This document shows, one piece after another, positions 1-5,853 of a DNA stretch of 5,853 nt. The DNA comes from an uncultured Granulosicoccaceae bacterium. GTDB taxonomy: Bacteria; Pseudomonadota; Gammaproteobacteria; Granulosicoccales; Granulosicoccaceae. Below the pieces are notes generated by a model that was given only the letters and a program-made list of their open reading frames with translations, had not been told where the DNA came from and did no database searches. The first letter of the stretch is position 1; the number at the start of each line of letters is the position of its first letter. The position numbers were made by a program, and so were the translations under genes. Location of the stretch: assembly GCA_937951695.1 (NCBI GenBank), contig CALFBL010000182.1:1-5853 (forward strand), in the 5' to 3' direction.

Positions 1-989
1 CCTTGCGCTGCCAGTGTTTCTTGTCGTGTTGAAGTGATCAGCGTCTGCACTAGAGCGTGGCTCTCGGGCACAGCGGGTGTGGGTATCTGGCCAGCCAGTA
101 CATCGGTGGCTTGTACCGTTATCCGGCGCTCCAGTTCGTCACCTGCGCGGAGTTCGGTTGGTGGAGATGACCACGATTCTGATAGCTCCACCGATTTGGC
201 TGGCAACCACCAACCGTTGGAGTCTGCGGGCGCGCCTTGAACTGTGATTTCCACAGGTTCGGAGCGACGGCTAAAATCTGCCCGTTCAACATTGGATTTT
301 GCCAGAGTACCTGACCACTCTATTGCACCGATCTGCTGTGTGCCGGATTGTCGAGGGTAGATCAGGGTTTGCCATTCCGTTCGAAACCAGTCTTTGTTGT
401 CGTCCTTGAAGGTGCGGCGGTTTTCGATGAGTTCACGTTTGGAAAAACCTTTCAAGTCCGGCAAGATGATGGATTCACGGTTTATCGGATAACGATGCAA
501 CAGCTCAATTTTGAACAATATTTGCTGGTTTACTGCTGCGTTGCTTGGTGTGAGCGAGGCCACTATCTGCGCATCGGTCGGGTTTGGGATCCAATCCGGA
601 CGGGCAGCATCCAGCACGGTAATGTTCACAGTGTTGGAGACAATACCTCCGGCTTTTAAGGGACCGATCACCAAAACACCGGATTGCTTGGGTTCCAGAT
701 CCATTCGCCTTAAGGCTATTTCCTGTACCTTGCCGTCAATAACAGCAATGCGAGTACCGGTGCTTTCACGCAGTACTGTTGCAGTCTCTTCCAATAGAGA
801 AAAGTCGATCGGGTCGAGCAACCCAGTTGATTCAACATCGAGCACTATCGTATCGCCTGAGAACACCTCGCGGCTGTCAAGCTCTAGTTTGATGTAAACA
901 TCTGTCTCGCCAAGCGCTGTACTTGAAAAGGTCAGTGTAATGATCCACGCTACGGCCAGTACCGTGCGCATCCGATCGATAGTGTTCAC
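1..989 (-). CDS. batD: BatD-family protein, N-terminal part (3' end beyond window)
   Basis: The last gene seen is a BatD (oxygen tolerance domain) protein, with 329 residues present before the left edge; the family usually exceeds 500 residues and ends in a transmembrane span, so a C-terminal part is missing from view. A signal peptide is visible (MRTVLAVAWIITLTFSSTALGE, residues 7-28). Beta-rich repeats follow: VYIKLELDSREVFSGDTIVL (31-50), LEPKQSGVLVIGPLKAGG (98-115), LPDLKGFSKRELIENRRTF (176-194), LIYPRQSGTQQIGAIEWSG (209-227), and the motif NGWWLPAKSVELSESW (258-273) followed by RAGDELERRITVQA (281-294). The last corresponds to the family's 'WLPA..l.l...w......GepltRtit' region. Start GTG 989 is preferred because GGGGA lies six bases before it and it overlaps the batC stop as GTGA. 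ATG 971 would give a protein starting exactly at the signal peptide and remains possible. Expected to be periplasmic and membrane-anchored, a proposed partner of BatA, BatB and BatC. Confidence 0.93.
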   Translation of the reverse strand, partial: MNTIDRMRTVLAVAWIITLTFSSTALGETDVYIKLELDSREVFSGDTIVLDVESTGLLDPIDFSLLEETATVLRESTGTRIAVIDGKVQEIALRRMDLEPKQSGVLVIGPLKAGGIVSNTVNITVLDAARPDWIPNPTDAQIVASLTPSNAAVNQQILFKIELLHRYPINRESIILPDLKGFSKRELIENRRTFKDDNKDWFRTEWQTLIYPRQSGTQQIGAIEWSGTLAKSNVERADFSRRSEPVEITVQGAPADSNGWWLPAKSVELSESWSSPPTELRAGDELERRITVQATDVLAGQIPTPAVPESHALVQTLITSTRQETLAAQ

Positions 990-1849
990 CAGAGATCCCC
1001 GCCTTGTGGTGCACTTTTTCCAGCGGCTTTTCTTCGGGCCATTTCCAGCTCGATTTTACGGCGTAAGTACTTCTCGGCGTTGTGGTTAATCTGGTTTAAC
1101 CATTGTTCGTTGGCTTGGGCGGATTCAAGAGTTGCGCGCAGGCTGGCCGCTTGCGCCTCGCTCGTTGACTCTTTACCTTCGGCACCGGTTGATGGATTGT
1201 TTTCACCGTCCGATTCTGTCTCGGTCCCTTTGGTATTGCCGCCTTCGGGGGAGCCATCGTCTTCCAGAGTTTTATCACTACCGGCCTCACCGCTGTCGCC
1301 GGCGGTCACAGCCTCTGGAGAGGCACCGCGGCTATCGGTGTCGCCCTCGCGGTCTTCACCGTTGTCTTCTTCACCATCGGGTTTGTCAAAGCCTTCTTCA
1401 GAGCTGCCCCCCGGTTGTTCATCACCTTCGCTCTCAACGCGATCGATTTCCTCGCCGCGACGCTGTATGGCTGATTCACCGCGCTGATCCTGTTCAAGAG
1501 CCAGAAGTTTGAGCATGAGCTCTGCGTTTATTTGGGCATCGCTAAAGTCAGGCTTTTTGCTTAACGACATTTGGTAAGCTTCCAGTGCCAGTGCGTAGTA
1601 ACCCATCTTGACGTAAGTGTTGCCTAAGTTGTGCATGGACTTGTAATCATCAGCTCGTATGAACGCTTCTGCCGCACGCCACCATTGGCTAGAGTTGTAC
1701 AACGAAATGCCTTTCCATGCCGGGTTGGTGAAAATCTCCGCAGCTTCGGCGTAGCGTTGTTGTTCGAATAGCCTGTGTGCAATCAGGTTGTCATCGCTCC
1801 AAGCGGGGGCGGCAAACGTAGCAACAATGAATACCAGCAATAATTTCAT
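986..1849 (-). CDS. batC: BatC: exported TPR protein with long acidic linker
   Basis: A 287-residue TPR protein of the Bat operon. It begins with a likely signal peptide or membrane anchor (MKLLLVFIVATFAAPAWS, 1-18, possible cleavage after AWS). The TPR region follows at about 22-117: LFEQQRYAEAAEIF, NPAWKGISLYNSSQWWRAAEAF, then SMHNLGNTYVKMGYYALALE and AYQMSLSKKPDFSDA, whose 'hNlGN' and 'A...Y..al...P' pattern is typical of Bat TPR proteins. Residues 133-231 form an acidic, Gly/Ser/Thr-rich linker, presumably disordered. A charged C-terminal helix (about 246-275) ends in a short tail. I chose ATG 1849 because it forms a 4-base ATGA overlap with batB, matching the other junctions, and puts the signal peptide at the extreme N-terminus. 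ATG 1858 or TTG 1864 would add 3 or 5 residues. Inferred to act outside the cytoplasmic membrane as a scaffold for BatA, BatB and BatD. Confidence 0.93.
   Translation of the reverse strand: MKLLLVFIVATFAAPAWSDDNLIAHRLFEQQRYAEAAEIFTNPAWKGISLYNSSQWWRAAEAFIRADDYKSMHNLGNTYVKMGYYALALEAYQMSLSKKPDFSDAQINAELMLKLLALEQDQRGESAIQRRGEEIDRVESEGDEQPGGSSEEGFDKPDGEEDNGEDREGDTDSRGASPEAVTAGDSGEAGSDKTLEDDGSPEGGNTKGTETESDGENNPSTGAEGKESTSEAQAASLRATLESAQANEQWLNQINHNAEKYLRRKIELEMARRKAAGKSAPQGGDLW
996..1000 (-). promoter_or_regulatory. Ribosome binding site of batD
   Basis: On the minus strand GGGGA lies six bases before the GTG at 989, inside the final codons of batC. It is the only clear Shine-Dalgarno-like sequence at a gene junction here and is the main reason to prefer GTG 989 over the ATG at 971, which has no such sequence at the right distance. 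Confidence 0.6.
1157..1453 (-). other. Acidic low-complexity linker within BatC
   Basis: Residues 133-231 of BatC are dominated by Glu, Asp, Gly, Ser, Thr and Asn. By hand count about a third are acidic (34 of 99) against only about 7 Lys/Arg, and there are almost no aromatic residues. It joins the TPR region to the conserved C-terminal helix and is expected to be disordered. The biased composition also keeps other frames open on both strands, giving misleading long open frames opposite this segment. Many Bat TPR proteins have such a linker, so the presence is ordinary; length and composition vary. Confidence 0.85.
1846..1849 (-). other. ATGA start-stop overlap, batB/batC
   Basis: The batC ATG at 1849 shares bases with the batB TGA. 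This overlap marks the place where the VWA and TPR parts, fused in many related bacteria, are separate proteins here. No convincing Shine-Dalgarno precedes it. Confidence 0.8.
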
Positions 1850-2766
1850 TGATGCCATTGCCAATAAAACAATCGCAGCATGAACGGTATGGCCAACAAC
1901 AACAACCAGTGTGACTGGTTTTGCCAGCGAATACTGGACAGACCCGTGCGGGTCAGCAGCGCATCGTCTGACAGGTTTGACTGTAGATCCAGACTGGTAA
2001 GATTAACCTGCCCCAAACTACTCGAGCGCACCCACTCACCCTGACCACTGCTGGCCAGTGCTTGAGCCGCTGGTAAATCAAACGGGGCAGCGCTATTCGC
2101 ACTTTCCTCACCGAACACAATCACATCGGTTCTATGACCGAGAGATGCCAGACGCGAGGCAGCAGCGTCTGAACGACTATTTACGCCGCCGGAATCGGTC
2201 AGCACAAACAGCCGAGCGTTCACCAACTGGCTACCTTCAATTACTGACAGAGCAAGTGACAAGGCACGCGTCAGGTTAGACCCTTCAAGCGGCACGATGC
2301 CGTGGTTGAGAAGTGTGATGCTTTGTTGGATGCTAGCGTTGTCGAACGAGGGTGGGGAGACGATAAACGCATCGCCTGCATAGACAATCAGTGTGGTTGA
2401 GTTGGCGCGGGCATGCGTCGACAGTTCCAGTGCCGCGTTTCGCATCGCAGACAATCGGCTGGGGGCGACGTCATTAAGCGTCATGGAGCGTGATACATCT
2501 GCGAGCAGGATCCAGCCCTGCGAGTGGCGATAGGTTTGCGCGTTATCGATCTGTACAGAAGGTGTGCTCAATGCTAAGCAGACGATGGCGGCAATTAGTA
2601 ACTCCAGATACTGTTTGCCTTTCGATAGAAAACCGCCTTGCAGAAAACGTAATACGTTTGGCTGAATGACATTTTGCCAATCGTCATCTGTCTGGTTTTT
2701 GATTAATACAAAAGCCAGCAGTAACAACGACGCCGGTATTAACCACATCGAGTGCAATAGTGTCAT
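1846..2766 (-). CDS. batB: BatB: membrane-anchored VWA-domain protein without TPR
   Basis: A 306-residue VWA protein, paralogous to the preceding BatA. Layout: hydrophobic span at about 8-22, an amphipathic segment (NVLRFLQGGFLSKGKQYLE), second span at about 52-68, VWA domain at about 82-255, and a C-terminal span (about 286-300, HWLLLLAIPFMLRLFYW). The metal site is DVSRSM (D90, S92, S94), S163 in EGSNLTRAL where a threonine is more usual, and D191 in VLTDSGG. The segment VYAGDAFIVSPPSFD (128-142) matches LFGSEAFIASPPTYD of BatA. In many gammaproteobacteria the second VWA protein continues into a TPR region after this last span. Here translation stops with TGA and the TPR part is a separate gene, overlapping by ATGA. 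The chosen ATG at 2766 overlaps the batA stop by 4 bases. A run of TTG leucine codons near 1893-1904 encodes the last span. Confidence 0.94.
   Translation of the reverse strand: MTLLHSMWLIPASLLLLAFVLIKNQTDDDWQNVIQPNVLRFLQGGFLSKGKQYLELLIAAIVCLALSTPSVQIDNAQTYRHSQGWILLADVSRSMTLNDVAPSRLSAMRNAALELSTHARANSTTLIVYAGDAFIVSPPSFDNASIQQSITLLNHGIVPLEGSNLTRALSLALSVIEGSQLVNARLFVLTDSGGVNSRSDAAASRLASLGHRTDVIVFGEESANSAAPFDLPAAQALASSGQGEWVRSSSLGQVNLTSLDLQSNLSDDALLTRTGLSSIRWQNQSHWLLLLAIPFMLRLFYWQWHQ
2763..2766 (-). other. ATGA start-stop overlap, batA/batB
   Basis: The batB ATG shares bases with the batA TGA. Only a weak GGA about ten bases upstream resembles a ribosome binding site, so coupled translation, keeping the two VWA proteins in ratio, is likely. 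Confidence 0.85.
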
Positions 2767-3773
2767 GTGGGTGTCAGTCCGACGAAGCGCAATCCTCGCG
2801 ACAGAAAACCTCTGGTTCGATACAGCACAAGTAACAACAGAAAAACGAGTGTGATAAGGATAAAAGTATTGCGAAAATCCTGCTTAATGATGAGCGGTGG
2901 GGCCGATACTTCTGCGCTTTCGAGGGTGTTGATCTGTTGATAGATACGTTGCAATTCTTCGGTGGTCTGAGCCCGAAAAAAAGTACCACCTGAGGCTTCG
3001 GATATAGCGCGAAGTGTGGCCTCATCCAGATCAGCGGCCGCTGATTGAAATTGTTGCCCAGACGTAGTTGCGGCATCGCTGCCAAGCCCGATCGTATGAA
3101 CCGAAATACCCAGAGATCTGGCAAGTTCAGCCGCATCCTCAGGTTCTACGCTACCTGCATTATTGGTTCCATCGGACAGCAGTACGATGCCTTTTTTTGA
3201 TGCGGGATCGTCGCGCAAGCTCTTGATTGCAAGGCCCATAGCGTCGCCGATGGCAGTGGTTCGTCCAGCCATACCGATACCGCTGCTTTGCAATGCATTA
3301 TTGACAGATGCCAGATCGTAGGTAGGCGGGGAGGCGATAAATGCTTCAGAGCCAAACAGTACCAAGCTTATTCGATCGCCCGCTCGTGTGGCAATGAATT
3401 GTCCGGCGATGTGCTTCACGACAGAGAGCCGATCGACCGATACACCGTTGAGCGTAAAGTCGCGCCGCTCCATACTGGTAGAAAGATCGATTAATAAGGC
3501 GAGCGCACGACCACTAGCCGGTAGTGATTGCCCGCTGGTGTTTTTATAGGGTTGCGCTATCGCGGTCAATAAGGCAACCCAGGCGACAATTAATAACATC
3601 CATGGCGGCAACTGCTGGCGTAATTTGCCTTGCTCGCGTCTGATACTGTTGAGTGCTATGGCAGTGGATGGAGGTATTTTAATTGACTGCCTAGACGATG
3701 AACGCTGAGGAAAAAAATACAGCAGCGCTGGCAATGGCAACAACAGAAACACCCAAGGCCAGTTAAAGCTCAT
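2763..3773 (-). CDS. batA: BatA: membrane-anchored VWA-domain protein
   Basis: A 336-residue VWA protein of the BatA type. Layout: N-terminal hydrophobic segment (about 6-21, WVFLLLPLPALLYFF), second span (about 57-74, PPWMLLIVAWVALLTAIA), VWA domain (about 90-285), and a C-terminal span (about 303-318) with a basic tail. The metal-ion-dependent adhesion site is complete: DLSTSM with D96, S98 and S100; the threonine of TTAIGD at 172-173; and D201 in LLSDGTNN. The stretch LVLFGSEAFIASPPTYD (137-153) is typical of Bat VWA proteins and has a counterpart in BatB. In this family the VWA domain faces the periplasm or lies between spans and is thought to bind partners through divalent metal. The ATG overlaps the DUF4381 stop (ATGA at 3770-3773) and has no visible Shine-Dalgarno, so it is probably translated by reinitiation. 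The 3' end overlaps batB in the same way. Confidence 0.96.
   Translation of the reverse strand: MSFNWPWVFLLLPLPALLYFFPQRSSSRQSIKIPPSTAIALNSIRREQGKLRQQLPPWMLLIVAWVALLTAIAQPYKNTSGQSLPASGRALALLIDLSTSMERRDFTLNGVSVDRLSVVKHIAGQFIATRAGDRISLVLFGSEAFIASPPTYDLASVNNALQSSGIGMAGRTTAIGDAMGLAIKSLRDDPASKKGIVLLSDGTNNAGSVEPEDAAELARSLGISVHTIGLGSDAATTSGQQFQSAAADLDEATLRAISEASGGTFFRAQTTEELQRIYQQINTLESAEVSAPPLIIKQDFRNTFILITLVFLLLLVLYRTRGFLSRGLRFVGLTPT
3770..3773 (-). other. ATGA start-stop overlap, DUF4381/batA
   Basis: The batA ATG shares bases with the DUF4381 TGA. The region just before (AAGCGACAACACCC) has no Shine-Dalgarno, so batA is likely translated by ribosomes that terminate on DUF4381 and reinitiate. 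Confidence 0.85.
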
Positions 3774-4261
3774 GGGTGTTGTCGCTTATGACGTTTGATG
3801 AGTTTTTCTATTTCCGACAGTACAGTGGTTTCAGCGGTTGTATTCACTTGGTATAACGCTGAACCAAATATTCTACCATTGCCACAAGTGAAGTAGTTGG
3901 TAGAAAAAAATGTATCCAGATGGCGTAGCCATGCGTCTCCGGTTAAATGCTTAACGGTTTTTCGTTCGTCTGTTGTTAGCGAAATTCTTTTAAGAAGTAC
4001 GGCTGTTTGCTGCAGTGAATTGTAAGGCTGATGACGTGATCGCTTATCTATAATGGCAAGCGTGTCTAACGCCGTTCGGTGCCATGTTCGCTTGACGTGA
4101 ATATGCTTTATTGCAAACACCAGTAAGGCAATGGCGCATACCGCTAACGACAGAACTACGGGCCACAGATCAGCTGGCACAGGTGCTTCGGGCAAATGAA
4201 CGCCTTTAAGTTGGGCTAGTAGTTCTGTCGTATCCAGCTTATTGTCAAAATCTGAGTTCAT
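3770..4261 (-). CDS. DUF4381 single-pass membrane protein
   Basis: A small protein of 163 residues matching the DUF4381 family, found between DUF58 and the first VWA gene in gammaproteobacterial MoxR/Bat operons. It opens with a short cytoplasmic or periplasmic segment containing LLAQLKGVHLPEAP (14-27), the family's conserved 'L..LrdihlP' stretch. A single hydrophobic span follows (about 34-50, VVLSLAVCAIALLVFA), then basic residues (IKHIHVKRTWH) and a helical domain. That domain holds AVLLKRISL (87-95) and LTGDAWLRHLDTFF (106-119), the latter corresponding to the family's 'LtG.aWl.fLD' motif. I chose the ATG at 4261, four bases after the DUF58 stop, because the family motif begins soon after it. 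A start at 4327 is possible but would add 22 non-family residues and overlap DUF58 by 62 bases. Its stop overlaps the batA start as ATGA. Function unknown; presumably a membrane component of the Bat assembly. Confidence 0.93.
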   Translation of the reverse strand: MNSDFDNKLDTTELLAQLKGVHLPEAPVPADLWPVVLSLAVCAIALLVFAIKHIHVKRTWHRTALDTLAIIDKRSRHQPYNSLQQTAVLLKRISLTTDERKTVKHLTGDAWLRHLDTFFSTNYFTCGNGRIFGSALYQVNTTAETTVLSEIEKLIKRHKRQHP

Positions 4262-4265
4262 GGCG

Positions 4266-5234
4266 TTATAGCCAGCCACGCTGATGTAAGGCACTAAGAA
4301 AACGGAGCGGGGTGCAAGGGCTTTCAATCGCCATGGTTTTAATGCCCGCTGTTTTCAATCGTTGCTGGCGTACAGTCTGCTGCTCTACCAGCTTTGCTGC
4401 CAAGTTATCTCCAATCTTTCTATCAATAGAGACTCTATTGGATTTGCCGAGGTATCGATAGTAATAGGTGCCGGCGGGCAGGGGCTGTTGTTCAATCTTA
4501 TCGAGCAGCAAGGCAGCGGTTACACTGCCCCGTGATGCCAAGGCTAACAAGGCTTTGTCATAGTCGTCATCACCTTCGGTATCGAAGCCTGAAAACATAA
4601 CGATTTGTCCACTGTGATGTCGGTTTTTGTTGATTGTATCAAAAGCATCTGACAATTGAGGTGCGCTTCGACGCTCCTGCTTTGAACGTTTCGCAGTCCT
4701 TTGTCCGGCGCGGTGGACGACTGTGTTGCTGGTTGTAAACCCTGCAGCAATCAGTTCCAGCGCGGGCAAAACCCCTTTTTTACCTGTCAGTGGTCGCGAT
4801 ACAGAGATCTTGTCAACATCGATTACGAGCGCAGTGCAGCGATCTCCAGCTTTGGCTGATTGCCACAAGGTCGTAGCGGCAAGGTGTCCTGCGGCAACTG
4901 CTCGTAATCGATCGCTGCCGTTGAACATCACCGGACGCATGTCAACCAGTACCGTCGTGGTAAGTTCTTTTTCCTGCTGGTATAGCCGAGTGTAGGGTTC
5001 AGTACTGCGAGCGGTAACGTTCCAGTCAATGTGTCTGACATCGTCTCCTGGGGTGTAGGGACGAAGGTCTAGAAATTCGATCCCCTGGCCCCGTTTTGCA
5101 CCGATTCTATGCCCGGGGAAATCACTGCCAGTGACATGTGCGCTTTCACGAAAACCCAGTACGTCATATCGCCGATCGATTAAAGACTGGAGCGATAGGG
5201 TGATGCCATCGGTTGCCACTGCAGGCGCCGTCAT
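4266..5234 (-). CDS. DUF58 domain protein (VWA-like), MoxR partner
   Basis: A DUF58 protein of 322 residues, a normal length. The diagnostic block lies at about 43-91: RIGAKRGQGIEF, then DLRPYTPGDDVRHIDWNVTA, then EPYTRLYQQEKEL. DUF58 proteins nearly always sit directly after MoxR and carry a VWA-like fold. Here VLVDMRPVMFNG (95-106) occupies the position of the metal-site loop but lacks the full DxSxS, which is usual in this family. A short very basic stretch around 176-190 (RTAKRSKQERR) precedes the second half, which has a strand at VMFSGFDT (212-219), equivalent to the VWA 'SD' strand. No membrane segment or signal peptide is visible, so it is probably cytoplasmic. The ATG at 5234 is four bases after the MoxR stop. 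The sequence before it has no strong Shine-Dalgarno, suggesting coupling to MoxR translation. The role is inferred as substrate or adaptor of the MoxR ATPase; the molecular function is not known. Confidence 0.95.
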   Translation of the reverse strand: MTAPAVATDGITLSLQSLIDRRYDVLGFRESAHVTGSDFPGHRIGAKRGQGIEFLDLRPYTPGDDVRHIDWNVTARSTEPYTRLYQQEKELTTTVLVDMRPVMFNGSDRLRAVAAGHLAATTLWQSAKAGDRCTALVIDVDKISVSRPLTGKKGVLPALELIAAGFTTSNTVVHRAGQRTAKRSKQERRSAPQLSDAFDTINKNRHHSGQIVMFSGFDTEGDDDYDKALLALASRGSVTAALLLDKIEQQPLPAGTYYYRYLGKSNRVSIDRKIGDNLAAKLVEQQTVRQQRLKTAGIKTMAIESPCTPLRFLSALHQRGWL

Positions 5235-5238
5235 GGAA

Positions 5239-5853
5239 TTAGACTACCGTGGTGTTGTTCAGTATGCGATGTACCAGCTGGCGTGCGCTCATGCCCTGTG
5301 CCTGAGCTTGGTAGTTAAGGACAATGCGTCCACTTAATACATCAGGTGCCAATACGGCAATGTCTTCAGGGGTGACGTGGTCGCGAGCGTTTAGCCAGGC
5401 TCGAGCTTGGGCCGCACGTGCGAGAAAAATGGATCCTCGCGGGCTGGCTGCGTGTTCCACGCTACGACTCTCCGTGCCTGCGTTGCCGTAGCCCCGCGTT
5501 GCCGTAACGATTCTGACGACATAGTCTTTTACCACTTCGCTTAAAAACACGGCATGAGCGGCAGCCTGAGCGCGACCAATATCGGTTGTTTGTAGCAGTG
5601 GCTGGAGGGCGAGTGTGGGGTTGTCTGATGTTTCGTTTAATACAATGTTCAGTATTTGATGTTCCAGTTCAGGCCCTGGCATAGCGACTTCAACAAAAAA
5701 CATAAATCGATCGAGCTGTGCTTCCGGTAAGGGATAGGTGCCTTCATGTTCTATCGGGTTTTGTGTGGCGACCACCATAAACGGTGACTTTAGCGGATAA
5801 GTGCTGCCACTGGCGGTGATTTGTTTTTCGCCCATCGCTTCCAGTAAGGCACT
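5239..5853 (-). CDS. moxR: MoxR-family AAA+ ATPase, C-terminal part (5' end beyond window)
   Basis: This is a cytoplasmic AAA+ ATPase of the MoxR family, thought to remodel or mature VWA-domain partners encoded beside it. The frame is open to the right edge (first residues SALLEAMGEKQIT), so the gene is cut by the window and not started at the internal Met at 5835. The 204 residues seen are roughly the last two thirds of a usual 300-330 residue protein. Visible motifs, counted from the window edge: the MoxR segment SALLEAM (1-7), sensor 1 in VATQNP (28-33), the family hallmark EGTYPLPEAQLDRF (37-50) with its conserved arginine at 49, and the sensor 2 region AASPRGSIFL (135-144) in the C-terminal helical lid, followed by VTPEDI (160-165). 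Walker A and Walker B lie outside the window. The gene stops with TAA four bases before the DUF58 start. Assignment to the Bat-associated MoxR group rests on both motifs and neighbours. RavA is unlikely because the downstream genes are DUF58 and bat genes, not viaA. Confidence 0.96.
   Translation of the reverse strand, partial: SALLEAMGEKQITASGSTYPLKSPFMVVATQNPIEHEGTYPLPEAQLDRFMFFVEVAMPGPELEHQILNIVLNETSDNPTLALQPLLQTTDIGRAQAAAHAVFLSEVVKDYVVRIVTATRGYGNAGTESRSVEHAASPRGSIFLARAAQARAWLNARDHVTPEDIAVLAPDVLSGRIVLNYQAQAQGMSARQLVHRILNNTTVV

Noticed and set aside
348..897. Plus-strand open frames at 348-659 and 511-897
   Set aside because: They lie opposite the batD coding sequence, which has clear family motifs throughout. 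The translations have no recognisable features, and no ribosome binding site supports them.
1080..1512. Plus-strand open frames (1080-1487, 1132-1512) and minus-strand frames (1096-1290, 1306-1497) of Ser/Pro/Arg-rich composition
   Set aside because: They are by-products of the acidic Gly/Ser-rich linker of BatC, whose biased codons keep other frames free of stops.
1846..1875. Programmed frameshift joining batB and batC into one protein
   Set aside because: No slippery heptamer followed by a strong structure is visible, and BatC has its own ATG with a signal-peptide-like N-terminus. The ATGA overlap explains the arrangement more simply.
1893..1906. Short CAA/TTG trinucleotide run as a microsatellite
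   Set aside because: It simply encodes the leucine-rich last membrane span of BatB and is only about four units long.
4262..4327. Longer start for the DUF4381 gene at 4327
   Set aside because: It would overlap DUF58 by 62 bases and add 22 residues not typical of the family; ATG 4261 just after the DUF58 stop fits the operon's spacing.
5239..5835. MoxR gene starting at the ATG at 5835
   Set aside because: The frame continues upstream with SALLEA, a conserved MoxR segment, and a start at 5835 would lack the nucleotide-binding motifs. The gene is simply cut by the window edge.
1..5853. A new defence or mobile system, CRISPR array, tRNA, or insertion sequence
   Set aside because: All of the window is accounted for by seven continuous minus-strand genes of a known operon type. 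I saw no spaced direct repeats, cloverleaf, transposase or terminal inverted repeats.

Overview
The window is a stretch of one tightly packed operon, entirely on the minus strand, so it reads from the right edge to the left edge. It is a MoxR/Bat ("Bacteroides aerotolerance") operon. The order of transcription is: MoxR-family AAA+ ATPase (3' part only), DUF58 protein, DUF4381 membrane protein, BatA (VWA), BatB (VWA), BatC (TPR plus acidic linker) and BatD (5' part only, running off the left edge). Nothing credible is coded on the plus strand. There is no RNA gene, CRISPR array, insertion sequence, promoter or terminator that I can support, as expected for the interior of an operon.

The intermediate base composition (roughly half G+C by eye), the small DUF4381 gene between DUF58 and batA, and the gene order all point to a gammaproteobacterium. 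I cannot name the genus. DUF4381 in this position is typical of Pseudomonas-, Vibrio- and Shewanella-like operons rather than of Bacteroidetes.

The genes are linked very closely. MoxR/DUF58 and DUF58/DUF4381 are each separated by 4 bases. DUF4381/batA, batA/batB and batB/batC overlap as ATGA, and batC/batD overlaps as GTGA. Most starts have no clear Shine-Dalgarno sequence, so termination-reinitiation coupling is likely. batD is the exception, with a GGGGA six bases before its GTG.

How the parts are thought to fit together (family knowledge plus inference): the cytoplasmic MoxR ATPase is believed to act as a chaperone-like remodeller on VWA-domain partners. DUF58 is a cytoplasmic VWA-like partner. 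DUF4381, BatA and BatB are membrane-anchored. BatC and BatD carry signal peptides and large extracytoplasmic parts. The assembly is associated with stress tolerance and envelope integrity, but its biochemical job is not settled.

This is a known type of system. The points worth a second look are the separation of batB and batC where many gammaproteobacteria have one fused VWA-TPR protein, the long acidic linker and altered C-terminal motif of BatC, a Ser-for-Thr change in the BatB metal site, and an apparent excess of the palindrome CGATCG.
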